NCBI GenBank assembly: GCA_019359375.1
Contig: JAHHHL010000038.1
Coordinates: 1-64,000 of the forward strand
Origin: Lyngbya sp. HA4199-MV5
GTDB taxonomy: Bacteria; Cyanobacteriota; Cyanobacteriia; Leptolyngbyales; Leptolyngbyaceae
Direction of reading: 5' to 3'
Length of the DNA stretch: 64,000 nt
Made by a program: the position numbers and the translations under genes. Position 1 is the stretch's first letter, and every line of letters starts with the position of its first letter. Below, in pieces: positions 25,315 through 34,119 of the stretch. The notes beneath the pieces were generated by a model. The model was not told where the DNA came from. It did not search any database and was given only the letters and a program-made list of their open reading frames with translations.

Positions 25315-25545
25315 ATGCACAGACCAAAGCAGCATGGCTGGTTGCTGAGAGTTGCCAGCAACGTGCTCAGAACCTTTCTGCTCAGTCTCTTTGGGTTGCT
25401 TGTCGCGCTCCTGTTTGCAGTCATCGTGGAATACTTGCCACTCATCGATCTGTTGTTGAATCTACTGGAACTGTGTTTGCCGAAAGCCATCGCCCTGGTG
25501 CTCTGCATTGTCGGTGTGGCGGTGGTGCTGGAATCCATTCGGTAG
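25315..25545 (+). CDS. Small two-segment membrane protein
   Basis: 76 residues with two hydrophobic helices (TFLLSLFGLLVALLFAVIVE and LLELCLPKAIALVLCIVGVA) after a basic N-terminus. GGAGG lies ten bases before the ATG. It follows the NfeD-like gene closely. No family recognised; it could be a pore-forming partner, but that is inference. Confidence 0.6.
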   Translation: MHRPKQHGWLLRVASNVLRTFLLSLFGLLVALLFAVIVEYLPLIDLLLNLLELCLPKAIALVLCIVGVAVVLESIR

Positions 25546-25584
25546 ACGTTTCTCAGTCGTTTACGCAATGTCTCGGCACGAGAA

Positions 25585-25986
25585 TCACTCCCAGTCTTCC
25601 AGGCTCAGTCCCGCAACACGAGCAAACTCCTGGGTATTGTGCGTGACTAGCGTCAGGTTATTTGCAAGCGCTATCGCAGCAATTAAAACATCATGCGGTC
25701 CAATGGGTGTACCGGATGCTGCCAGTTGAAAGCGAATTTGTCCAGCAAGCAACGCTGCTTGATCATCAAGCGGTAGGCTGGAGAATTGGTTGAAAAGCCT
25801 TCCCAGAGTCGCTAGATTTTGCTCCCGCCTTGAACTTCTGTAGGCTCCATAGTAAAGTTCCGCTTTGACAACGCTACAGAGACGAATTTCTTCTGGCTGA
25901 AGCATCGCCAGTCTGCGAGGCACGGAAGCATTGCGATCGTCATTCAGCAACCGAATACAGGTATTGGTGTCCAGAAGATAGTTCAC
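25585..25986 (-). CDS. vapC: VapC-type PIN-domain toxin
   Basis: 133 residues. PIN-domain acids are in place: MNYLLDTNTCI at the start, a central VVKAELYYGA and PIGPHDVLIAAIALANNLTL with the later VTHNTQEFARV. PIN toxins of this family are Mg-dependent RNases, usually cutting tRNA or rRNA. Its start overlaps the antitoxin stop by four bases, the usual arrangement. It lies between two large STAND genes and may stabilise the island. Confidence 0.9.
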   Translation of the reverse strand: MNYLLDTNTCIRLLNDDRNASVPRRLAMLQPEEIRLCSVVKAELYYGAYRSSRREQNLATLGRLFNQFSSLPLDDQAALLAGQIRFQLAASGTPIGPHDVLIAAIALANNLTLVTHNTQEFARVAGLSLEDWE

Positions 25987-26234
25987 TTTAGGTTTTCTCG
26001 TACCTCATACTCTCCCTGGTCAGGGCGCACAAGTGGCTCACCTGCCCAGCTTCCGATCACTTCTTCAAAGAAACCAGGCATCCACCCCGCGCGCGCTGAT
26101 GTCTCTACTTCAGGCTGAACCACAGGTTGAACAATCACCATCACTTCCAACTCAGTATTGGTAATCCCTATGGGAACTTGCAAATTGAGCATCCCATCTT
26201 CGCCAACATGAGAGCGTAACGTAACGCTTTTCAT
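25983..26234 (-). CDS. vapB: VapB-type antitoxin
   Basis: 83 residues. The N-terminal half (VTLRSHVGEDGMLNLQVPIG) is a beta-rich region resembling AbrB-type or related antitoxin folds; the acidic C-terminus (DQGEYEVRENLK) would wrap the toxin. It overlaps vapC by four bases and is transcribed first. The antitoxin class is inferred mainly from context. Confidence 0.75.
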   Translation of the reverse strand: MKSVTLRSHVGEDGMLNLQVPIGITNTELEVMVIVQPVVQPEVETSARAGWMPGFFEEVIGSWAGEPLVRPDQGEYEVRENLK

Positions 26235-26258
26235 CTCTAAAGCTCCATTTTCAATGTT

Positions 26259-28586
26259 TCATTGTGAACTTTGCATTGACTTCCGCACTCTCTCCACCTG
26301 CTTTGGTGCTTCCATTTCACTGAACAGCCGAATCGCTTTCTGAAAGTTTTCATCACTTTCCTTAGTTTCTTGCATTGCTTGGTAAGTTAATCCAAATTGA
26401 TAGTGAGCTTCAGCCAATTCAGGCTTAGCTCCAACAAATTCCAGAATTCTGATTGCTTGAGAGAGATACAGTAAAACTATTTCAAATTCTTGCGACTCCC
26501 GATGAATTTCTGCTAGCCCAGCTAGTGCCTTTGCTTTAACATGATTAAAATATGTAGTCTGTTCTGTAAACGCTATAGCTTGATGATAAACTTCAGATGC
26601 TTTTTTAAAGTCCTTTACGTTTTTGTATGCTAATCCTAAGAATATCGCTCCATAACTAAGATTCCATATGTCGAATGCCTGCGTTTGATCTGACAACAAG
26701 GAATGAGCTTTGTCAGCAAAGAATATTGCTTCGTTTTCTCTGTCAGAGCAAGAGTGAAGAAAAGCCAAAACACTCCACTCATAAAGAGGTCTGTTGTTTT
26801 CCTTGTCTTCAAGAAGCTTTTTTGTAATTCTTTCTGCTTCCTCAAGTTCCCAGAGCAGGATTTTACAAAGACTGATATTCATAAGAGAAATTTTATAAAG
26901 AATTCGCAACTTAGAGTCTGTTTTAGATTTACCTATATCTGTATCTAAACCACTTAGACAGACCTTAGCTATGTCACCTGATCTCTCACTACATTGAATA
27001 GCTTCTTTTGTATTGCCAGTTAGTAAATATGCACTAGATAGGATTCTATAAAGGTTGCTTAAGCAGTAGCTAGGCGAAATATAATTCACGATACGTTTGA
27101 TTTCAAAGATCAATGTTTGCCAGACACCAAATTTGATGAGCGAACTGCCAAGGCTTTGAATTTTTTGGGATCTATTGCTATATCTTCCGAAAGCGACGAC
27201 ATTGCCTGCTTTTTCATAGTCACAAATATCTAAGTAGTGGAAGTAAGCCTCAAAAGCTCTTAGTGCATCTTTAGCGGTGTCAACGACCGCAATACTATTT
27301 GTCCAAAACTCTGCTGCCTTATGATTTCCTACCTCCCAATCTTCACTTACTCTCAATCGTGTAATCGATTCTTCTCTTACTGCCGGATGCAGCCAAAAAA
27401 ATCCGTCTTCAAAATCACTCAGCGATCGATCCTGCAAAGATTTAATCACGCGTCGATGGCGATTCTCCGGCACATCCCATAGCAAGCAAAACAATCCGTC
27501 AATGGGCACGGTTGGTACATCCTGGTATCGATAACATCCCATCCGGCAAAGCAACTTGTAGGCATCAGGATCGAGTTGTTGTAAGCGATCGAACTGCTTT
27601 GTAACTAAATCCTCCAGATCCCGCTCGATAAATAAGTCATCTTGATTGGCCTGCCAGTAGGCTTCGACATCACCAGAGAAGTCTTCCAGGACTGCACCAC
27701 TGATAATATCCATCGCCTTGGCGTTGCCACCATAGGCATTATGCAAAGCAGCAAGAGCAGGGTTCTCTATGTTGATGCTGCGACTCTGGAAAAACTGTGA
27801 CCACGCTTGCACATCCAAACTTCTAAGTGAATAATGCTGCACCGTCACATCAGCTTCCCGCAAGCGTTCGCGGCTGGTGATTAATGTAATTGACTTCACC
27901 ATCGGATCACTCAGCACCCGCAGCAGTTCCACATAACGACGATGAGCTTCAATGAATTTACCTGCTGAATCTAAGGCGGGTTCCAAGTTGTCAATCAAAA
28001 TGCCGATACGTTCCGCTTGCAGTTTGCGCTTGAGTCGATCGAGCGACACCCAAAATTCTCGTCCCGGTTCTTCACCCAGTTGTCGCAGTTTCTCTTCCAG
28101 CAGTCCCTCGATTGAGGCAATATCCTTCGTTTCCTTCGCAATGGGAAACTCTAGAAAAGAGCCAAATGCCTGCTGGAGATACTTTCGTGCCAGTGTGGTT
28201 TTGCCAACACCGCCCCTCGCCTGAATCACAATCACCTTTGCATTATGGCTGACCAATGCGTTGAGATCGGCGATCGCCTCATCCCGTCCGACAAAATTGG
28301 GGTCAGCAATGGTAGGGATCGTTTGGCTGGCTGGAATATGGTCGCTGTCCTCCAACGTCAAACCAAACGATTCAAAACAACGGGCGATTGTGCGTTTATC
28401 AGAGCCTTTGCAATCCAGGACATTCTTCACCGTCTCTGGGTCGAGTCCAGTCAACTCTCCTAATCGCTCCAGCGTGTACTTGAAGCCTGCATGTTCCTCT
28501 ACTTCATGCGATCTCATCTGCTCCCGCAACTTCTTGAGTCCACTGGCAGTCAGGACGCGCGCACGATTTCGCTTGGGTGAACTCAT
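26259..28586 (-). CDS. HTH-NB-ARC STAND NTPase with TPR-like repeats
   Basis: 775 residues. Residues 5-80 are the same kind of HTH domain as in the WD40 STAND gene (LERLGELTGLDPETVKNVLD). Residues 95-400 are an NB-ARC-type NTPase with Walker A VIVIQARGGVGKTTLARKYL and Walker B ERIGILIDNLEPAL. The C-terminal third is helical repeats of TPR type (SYGAIFLGLAYKNVKDFKKA, LAEAHYQFGLTYQAMQETKE). It is an NLR-like sensor that should bind its ligand through the TPR part. No fused effector is visible. It shares the operator-like element CCGAAGTTAA...ACCCGACTTT with the WD40 homologue and follows the same layout, with a small membrane protein encoded divergently. Confidence 0.85.
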   Translation of the reverse strand: MSSPKRNRARVLTASGLKKLREQMRSHEVEEHAGFKYTLERLGELTGLDPETVKNVLDCKGSDKRTIARCFESFGLTLEDSDHIPASQTIPTIADPNFVGRDEAIADLNALVSHNAKVIVIQARGGVGKTTLARKYLQQAFGSFLEFPIAKETKDIASIEGLLEEKLRQLGEEPGREFWVSLDRLKRKLQAERIGILIDNLEPALDSAGKFIEAHRRYVELLRVLSDPMVKSITLITSRERLREADVTVQHYSLRSLDVQAWSQFFQSRSINIENPALAALHNAYGGNAKAMDIISGAVLEDFSGDVEAYWQANQDDLFIERDLEDLVTKQFDRLQQLDPDAYKLLCRMGCYRYQDVPTVPIDGLFCLLWDVPENRHRRVIKSLQDRSLSDFEDGFFWLHPAVREESITRLRVSEDWEVGNHKAAEFWTNSIAVVDTAKDALRAFEAYFHYLDICDYEKAGNVVAFGRYSNRSQKIQSLGSSLIKFGVWQTLIFEIKRIVNYISPSYCLSNLYRILSSAYLLTGNTKEAIQCSERSGDIAKVCLSGLDTDIGKSKTDSKLRILYKISLMNISLCKILLWELEEAERITKKLLEDKENNRPLYEWSVLAFLHSCSDRENEAIFFADKAHSLLSDQTQAFDIWNLSYGAIFLGLAYKNVKDFKKASEVYHQAIAFTEQTTYFNHVKAKALAGLAEIHRESQEFEIVLLYLSQAIRILEFVGAKPELAEAHYQFGLTYQAMQETKESDENFQKAIRLFSEMEAPKQVERVRKSMQSSQ

Positions 28587-28631
28587 GGCTAAAGCAAGAT
28601 TACCTGGTTAATGCTATTGTGACTGACTTTC

Positions 28632-28659
28632 CCGAAGTTAAGGTGAATGACCCGACTTT
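28632..28659 (-). promoter_or_regulatory. Shared upstream element, second copy
   Basis: CCGAAGTTAA (28632-28641) and ACCCGACTTT (28650-28659) sit 46 bases before the TPR STAND start, in the same order and orientation as at 24727-24747. Confidence 0.55.
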
Positions 28660-28834
28660 AAGCTTGAAACATGGTCTGACAGGTTAGAGGGCAATTGTTC
28701 AAATGCTTTCAGAGCAAGAGATTTGTGTTTGGGAGCAAAACAATTAAGTTCATCCTTAACTACCGGAGATTCCCTGGAGAGTCATCGCTAAAACTCAGAG
28801 GGTTGGTACATCCGTTCTTCCAGAAGTCTCACAG

Positions 28835-29032
28835 ATGACTACCTCCGTTCAGAACCCCACCCTCCCACCTCAAGCTTGCTTACCATCCTCCAATCGAATC
28901 GCCCTTTCACCCAATCAAAGCGCACTGCCAGTTGCTCCTACGCCTTCCCAGTTATCGGGTGGCGATGTGGTCAACCTCATGATCGCGATCGCGGTGCTAG
29001 TGAGAGTCATCCTGGGTAAGCCCAAACAGTAA
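28835..29032 (+). CDS. Small single-pass membrane protein
   Basis: 65 residues: a Pro/Ser/Gln-rich polar N-terminus, then GGDVVNLMIAIAVLVRVILG as one membrane segment, and a short basic tail. It is divergent from the TPR STAND gene, mirroring the membrane genes divergent from the WD40 STAND gene. Function unknown. Confidence 0.5.
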   Translation: MTTSVQNPTLPPQACLPSSNRIALSPNQSALPVAPTPSQLSGGDVVNLMIAIAVLVRVILGKPKQ

Positions 29033-29305
29033 TCGTCAGGTTCTATGGTTCGTTCATTAGACTGTTAACCAAGTGCGAATCACTTTGAATCAGAAACCGC
29101 TCACCCTGGCACTGTATCTACCAAAAATCCGGTCTGAACCAATCCTCCAAAACCTCTCCCCCTTCCAATGATTCAAATATCGTTGCCAGCTTGGGCATCC
29201 TTGATTTAGAGCAACCTTTTTCCAGGTCTTATACGCTTCCTCCTCCTTGACCTCCAGCCCAGTTACCGAAAGGACTGCTGATGCTGGTATGCTGCGCTCC
29301 AAGTT

Positions 29306-29424
29306 AGATATGCCATTGACACGCCCCTGCCACTTAGAAAACGTGGTCAAAGACGACAGAATCCACGACGGCAAGCAAAACCGCAAATGCAGCAACTGCG
29401 GTCATCAGCTCGTCCAAGACCCGT
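29306..29424 (+). pseudogene. IS1-family InsA-like zinc-ribbon remnant
   Basis: The frame reads PCHLENVVKDDRIHDGKQNR followed by KCSNCGHQLVQDP. This matches the start of IS1 InsA-type proteins (CxxC...VVKNGxxxNGKQxxKC xxCGRQFVxNP), but the first Cys pair is damaged and the rest of the transposase is missing. The end is doubled out of frame by a 47-bp tandem repeat. A short dead fragment. Confidence 0.7.
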
Positions 29425-29475
29425 TGCTCGCAAATGCAGCAACTGCGGTCATCAGCTCGTCCAAGACCCGTTGCT
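29382..29475. repeat. Perfect 47-bp tandem duplication
   Basis: Copies at 29382-29428 and 29429-29475 are identical. The unit begins CGCAAATGCAGCAACTGCGG, covers the second zinc-ribbon Cys pair of the IS1 remnant and is not a multiple of three. Perfect identity indicates recent duplication. Confidence 0.9.
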
Positions 29476-30216
29476 ATATTTTCACAACTTCGGCACCTAA
29501 TTGCTACTAACTTTGGTTTAACCCCTCAACTAAGTGTTTGAGGTTCCTTCTAGGAAGCTATTCGTTAGGCAACTAGCGTGTCTATATTGCAGACACGCCG
29601 AATTGCAGACACGTTCAATTTTGTAGCGCAGTTTTGTTTTCCAAGGTGCCTGTAAATATAGGATTTTAGAGTTCTAGCTTGCGAATCTTCAACTACAATA
29701 AGTACTCATGAACCAGTTACGGTGTGTTTTCCCTATAGCGTCAATGTAGTGGAGGGCTTAGAACAATGGTTACCAAGAGCTGATCGCAAGAAATAGATAA
29801 GGTCTCTTGTACGGTTGCAATTGAATGTCGTGATTTACAAAGACTACGACCAATTTCAAATATCCATCTACTAATCGGTTAGGAAGTCTTTCGTTAGGAA
29901 GTTGGCACTTAAATCAGTTTGCGTAATGGACGCTGCAGAGTTTGGTTTGCCAAACGGTGTGTGGTTGAAGATGACGTTGAGAAGTACATAAAGATGCACT
30001 GCGAGTGTCCACCTGAGTGATCAGCTAGTAGTTAAGGGGAAATGACTACTGCTGGGCATTGGTGAGCTCGCTCAGATTGGATTTAAGGAAGCTGATACTG
30101 TCGTTGTATTTACGTGCCGACACCTATTCCATGAGCGCTTTCCTGATTCTTAAACACTTTGCAAGCCAAACAATAGCAATCCGCATACCGATTTTTTCAA
30201 ACGCAGGGGTGAAGCG
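29476..30216. other. Gene-free stretch with short repeats
   Basis: No convincing gene. Visible signals are a hairpin CGTGTCT...AGACACG (about 29577-29597) with a further downstream copy of TTGCAGACACG, and the short repeat TTCGTTAGGxA (about 29563 and 29888). It may be eroded insertion-sequence DNA. Confidence 0.4.
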
Positions 30217-31530
30217 ATGGGACGAATTTTTCTCTGGGCTGGACAAGGCAGCACCATTGATGGCGAGATTGATACAGCCTGCTTGGCGCATATACTTCAC
30301 CGAAGCGCTGGAGTGCTGAAAGGGCAGGGCTTTCTAGTTTTAGAAGTGCCGGTGGGACTGAGTCTGCCCAAGGCGATCGCCTGGATTAATGTGCGGTCAC
30401 AACCCGGCGATGTCGCCTTAGCGCTTGAAACCGCTACCTTCACCAGTGCGAATGTGCGCGGCACCAGCGTTTTTTATATCGCCAATAATACGGAACGGCG
30501 GACGCATGCCGAACTCCTGTTGCAAGCGCTCGCGCAACAAGTGCCCTCACTGGTCAACCGCGGCGTTCACCCTGATACGGACACAGAGACTGGCAGTTTG
30601 GCTTTCACTCGCCAAGTCAACATCCCGGCGCTGGTCTTGAGTCTCGGCTTTGTGACTAATCTTGCAGATCGAACCCTCATGCTCGAGCGCCCTATTGAAT
30701 TGGCAAGCGGCATTTTCAAGGGTTTATTGCCTTGGAGTCGCCGTTTAGCCGAGCGGGGCATTGGTTTGCCCTTGCCGTCAATCCAGATCAGCATCAACGG
30801 GCAACTTTGCAGCGAGCAAGGCATCCTGGTCGAAGGCAATGTCTATGTCCCTGTCGATCTGCTGGACCAACATGCCGTTGCCATACCTCGTGCGACGACA
30901 GCAGGATGGCGTCACTATGGCGGTATCACCTACATCCGTGCGATTGAACTGCGCGAAGCTGGCGTGTTCGTTGGTTGGGATGCCGAGACAAGGACAGCAC
31001 TGCTGCAGACACTCCTGTCCTTTGAGCCGGAAGCGTTGGGCGACATTATTGGTCCTGGCTACCTCCTGCCTTCGGACTATGAGGTGTTTCTCAAGCAGAT
31101 TAACCCCGAAGGGTTGCAGAAGTTTCCTGAAGTGGCTCAACTCTATCAAGCAGAAGCGGCGATCGAAGGTGTCAATCCTGATGTCGCCTTTGCTCAAGCC
31201 TTGTTAGAAGCCAACTTCTTTGGCTTTAGCAGTTCATTGAAACCGGCTCAGAACAATTTCGGCGGTCTCGGCGCAACTGGTGGCAGTCGCGAATTTGCTA
31301 GCTTTCCGAGTACCCAAATTGGGGTGCGCGCCCATATTCAACACTTGAAAGCCTACGCCAATCAGGAACCGTTGGTGCAGGCAGTAGTTGATCCACGTTT
31401 TTCCTCGATCAGCCGGGGCGTGGCTCCCAGCGTGGAGCACCTCAGTTGGCGGTGGTCAGCCGAGGCTGAGTATGGTGCCAAGATTCTCGCGCTGCTCAGG
31501 CGCTTGTACGGGTCTGCGGGTTTATTGTAG
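30217..31530 (+). CDS. Cell-wall hydrolase: degenerate amidase, copper-amine-oxidase-like, glucosaminidase
   Basis: 437 residues, no signal peptide visible. Residues 1-180 align by pattern with amidase_3 (VRGTSVFYIANNTERRTHAE, then TGSLAFTRQVNIPALVLSLG), but the metal and catalytic positions are changed: AGHGG is AGQGS, the HADA site reads ETATF, and EVGFLT is SLGFVT. Residues 190-265 resemble a copper-amine-oxidase-N-like wall-binding module (SIQISINGQLCSEQGILVEG). Residues 300-430 are a glucosaminidase domain with the expected Glu in DVAFAQALLEANFF and the QNNFGGLGATGG motif. It probably cuts glycan strands only. Its place among immune genes suggests either lysis on activation or simple cargo. 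Confidence 0.8.
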   Translation: MGRIFLWAGQGSTIDGEIDTACLAHILHRSAGVLKGQGFLVLEVPVGLSLPKAIAWINVRSQPGDVALALETATFTSANVRGTSVFYIANNTERRTHAELLLQALAQQVPSLVNRGVHPDTDTETGSLAFTRQVNIPALVLSLGFVTNLADRTLMLERPIELASGIFKGLLPWSRRLAERGIGLPLPSIQISINGQLCSEQGILVEGNVYVPVDLLDQHAVAIPRATTAGWRHYGGITYIRAIELREAGVFVGWDAETRTALLQTLLSFEPEALGDIIGPGYLLPSDYEVFLKQINPEGLQKFPEVAQLYQAEAAIEGVNPDVAFAQALLEANFFGFSSSLKPAQNNFGGLGATGGSREFASFPSTQIGVRAHIQHLKAYANQEPLVQAVVDPRFSSISRGVAPSVEHLSWRWSAEAEYGAKILALLRRLYGSAGLL

Positions 31531-31583
31531 TGATGAGCAATTCTGTTACTTAAAGCTTTTTCCTTTTCTTCTACTCCAATTTG

Positions 31584-32138
31584 TTAAGGCTCAGAAACTG
31601 CTTCTGTGGGTTCACACCAACACACAAAAGCTCTTGCATAAGGATCGCTTTCTGGTACTGTAAGCCGCATTTCTGAGACAGGGAAGTAAGGCACAACTTG
31701 ACGCATCGTCCAAAATTTGGGCGGGTCATAAATAATCATGTCTTCGTCCATTGGATCAACATCGCTTTTCACCTGATCACCAACTTTGGGTATACGCGCA
31801 CCTGCAAGTGCCCCGACTGCTAATTCTTCTTTGTCGATCGCTACAACTTCAAGATAAAGACCGCGCTCTGCGTCAATGATGAGGTCGCTATCCCATTCGG
31901 CATCTGGTGGCACGGAGAGCCCTACTGGATGAATATAAGCTAAGTAGACGCTGTCCACTGTTTGAGCCGTCTCGGGACGATAAACTGTGATTCTGACAAC
32001 GCTCCAACGCGCTTCGGCTCCCATTGAGATGACTGTACCAAGCTGAGGAGCGACAGCAGACCACTCCAAACGGTAGTCCGCTTCAGAACGTGCGAGGCAG
32101 TATTCCGGCTGGCAACAAGCATAAATAATGGGATTCAT
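31584..32138 (-). CDS. Hypothetical protein
   Basis: 184 residues from the ATG at 32138 (MNPIIYACCQPEYCLARSEA); a longer frame starts at 32237 with a less convincing N-terminus. It has alternating strands and acidic loops (IIDAERGLYLEVVAIDKEEL, DPMDEDMIIYDPP) and ends near Cys-rich FVCWCEP. I do not recognise the family. It is convergent with the wall hydrolase gene. Confidence 0.55.
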   Translation of the reverse strand: MNPIIYACCQPEYCLARSEADYRLEWSAVAPQLGTVISMGAEARWSVVRITVYRPETAQTVDSVYLAYIHPVGLSVPPDAEWDSDLIIDAERGLYLEVVAIDKEELAVGALAGARIPKVGDQVKSDVDPMDEDMIIYDPPKFWTMRQVVPYFPVSEMRLTVPESDPYARAFVCWCEPTEAVSEP

Positions 32139-32371
32139 AGGCTCTAAGCACCCATAGTTAAGGGAATGCATCGAATGGCAAGCGATCAAGCCGATCGCTC
32201 TCGCAATGCTATGACAAACTTTCGCTGAAAGCTTCAAAACTTTCGCTGGTTAGCGGTCTTCTACCGACGTGATTCAATGCAGTTTCAAAGCAACTTCCAC
32301 CATAAGAAAGCTACGTCTGAAGGTCAAGACAAAGGAGGCATGTTTTCCGGTGAGAAATTCAATGTAAAGAT

Positions 32372-32767
32372 TTATAGCTTTTTCCTCTGTTCTAGCACCG
32401 CCTCAAAAATGCTCCGTTGGCTCCCAGCTGCTTCTAACATCTGCTTAATGGTGAGGGCGTAACCCAGCGTGTTCTCGTATTGAGCAGGCATGCCAGGAAA
32501 ATTAAGTCCTGAACCCCAACGATCAACGGTGTCTTCCTCTAGACCAATGACTTCAGCGAGGAGTTTAACGCACTGTCTGCGGTAACCTCGTGTTTCTTCC
32601 GCTGCCGGCGTGGCGTGGAACCAGGCACGACAAAATTCTCTGGGCTTCATGCTTCTTGGCAAATCATTCGTGGTAAATGATCTACCTTTACTCCGCGTGT
32701 GAAACATTGAAGCGACTTCGGGGGTAAACTGTGGGGTTAATTTAGCACTATTTTTGACCGTAAACAC
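32372..32767 (-). CDS. Small cyanobacterial conserved-type protein with HTH-like segment
   Basis: 131 residues. The centre reads KPREFCRAWFHATPAAEETR, then LLAEVIGLEEDTVDRWGSGL, a helix-turn-helix-like block, and LGYALTIKQMLEAA. I recall similar small proteins in cyanobacteria without function. The start may be the internal Met at residue 40. The upstream DNA up to 33038 holds no gene and should contain the promoters of this gene and of 33039. Confidence 0.5.
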   Translation of the reverse strand: MFTVKNSAKLTPQFTPEVASMFHTRSKGRSFTTNDLPRSMKPREFCRAWFHATPAAEETRGYRRQCVKLLAEVIGLEEDTVDRWGSGLNFPGMPAQYENTLGYALTIKQMLEAAGSQRSIFEAVLEQRKKL

Positions 32768-33038
32768 CGGATACTATCCGGTATCATCAACATTGTCTTA
32801 GTTGTACTATCTGTTTAACGTTGCTGTAAGACAGGCAACGGATTACGGGTGTAGATGGTAGAGAGTGTCTGCTGGTGGTGATCTTCCATTCACTACAAAA
32901 TGATCTCGGTGCAGCACTTTATTGCAGTTGCGTTTTAAGAGATTTAGTGTTCAATAGAGGTTTGAATGCTAGTAAAGAAGTACTAAAAACCAGCCTTTCA
33001 AAACTTTCAAGATTATGATTCACCAGTAGAGGTAAGCA

Positions 33039-33590
33039 ATGACTGAAGCGCAGCTCTATGCTCTGTTGGATTCGTATGAGGAGAAGGTATCAAATAATGA
33101 AGACAGGAAGCTTTTTGTAGAAGCTGTTCGAGCTGCTAAAGCCTCTGCGCCGCGAGCGGCTTACTTTACTCTATGGATCTGTTGCGTGGAATCGTTAAAG
33201 CGTCGGTTTGGAGAACTACCAAAATGTGATCCCATAGTTGACGAATTACCTGCCGAAATTTCAGCAATGGAAGCAATTCAAGGACCATCGATCGCGGCTT
33301 TGGTTGAAAAAGCACAGCAACATGACTTGCTATTGAGTGCTGGTGCCGCGAAACTTAAGCGGATCTACTCCATGCAACAACTTTGTCGCCATGCTAGTGA
33401 AGCCTCGCCATCGTTGGCAGACTTTGTGGCTGATTCTTTTGCAGTGGTTGATTCCGTTCTATGCCGTGCTGGCATGTTGGAATGCCGTTCTACTTCTGAA
33501 CAAGCACTTGTACTCAGCAGGGACATAACCTCTTTAGTTAGCACGCTCAGACAGCAGTTCACCATCATGGAATCTGTCAAGTCCAGCTAA
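33039..33590 (+). CDS. Helical hypothetical protein, possibly HEPN-like
   Basis: 183 residues, nearly all helical. KASAPRAAYFTLWICCVESL with KRRFGEL resembles the helix pair seen in HEPN/DUF4145-type proteins of defence loci, but the RxxxxH RNase signature is not seen. Ends 42 bases before the DUF4240 gene on the same strand. Assignment is weak. Confidence 0.55.
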   Translation: MTEAQLYALLDSYEEKVSNNEDRKLFVEAVRAAKASAPRAAYFTLWICCVESLKRRFGELPKCDPIVDELPAEISAMEAIQGPSIAALVEKAQQHDLLLSAGAAKLKRIYSMQQLCRHASEASPSLADFVADSFAVVDSVLCRAGMLECRSTSEQALVLSRDITSLVSTLRQQFTIMESVKSS

Positions 33591-33632
33591 TACAGGCATT
33601 TCTGCTTTCTGTTCAGTCTTAGAATTAGGCTC

Positions 33633-34025
33633 ATGTACATTGATCAGTTTTGGGCGATCATTGAGGCAAGTCGGCAAGCGAGTACGACCCATGAGGAGCA
33701 AGCGCTTGCCTTGCAGAGACTGCTTGAGCCATTGCCTTTGGCAGAGATTGTCGCCTTTCAGGACCATTTTTGGGATCAGCTGGGTGAAAGTGACCGCTCG
33801 GACTTATGGGATGTTGCTCACACGATTAACGGCTTCTGTTCGGATGACAGTTTCCTGTATTTCAAAGCATGGCTGATTGGGCAGGGGCGAGAGTATTTTG
33901 AGGCAGCATTACAACAGCCTGAGCGTGCTGCTGATCGTGCGAAGCGTGGCGAAATCGATAGGGAGCTTCTGATGTATGCTGCTGGGAATGTCTACGAAGC
34001 GAAGACCGGTGAGTGTATGTTTTAA
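33633..34025 (+). CDS. DUF4240-family protein
   Basis: 130 residues with the family pattern: FWAIIEASRQAS at the N-terminus, LAEIVAFQDHFWDQL, then NGFCSDDSFLYFKAWLIGQG and REYFEAALQQPE. Members are widespread small proteins of unknown function, often beside WGR-, SMI1- or toxin-related genes. It follows the helical protein gene and precedes an IS200/IS605 insertion. Confidence 0.8.
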   Translation: MYIDQFWAIIEASRQASTTHEEQALALQRLLEPLPLAEIVAFQDHFWDQLGESDRSDLWDVAHTINGFCSDDSFLYFKAWLIGQGREYFEAALQQPERAADRAKRGEIDRELLMYAAGNVYEAKTGECMF

Positions 34026-34119
34026 CCCGGTTTCCACTCCTACTGGTGCTCCTTGTAGTTTGGCTAACCTTGGGCTGCTTTGTCCGAACATTATGCAAGT
34101 GTTTTCCCCTCTAACTAAA

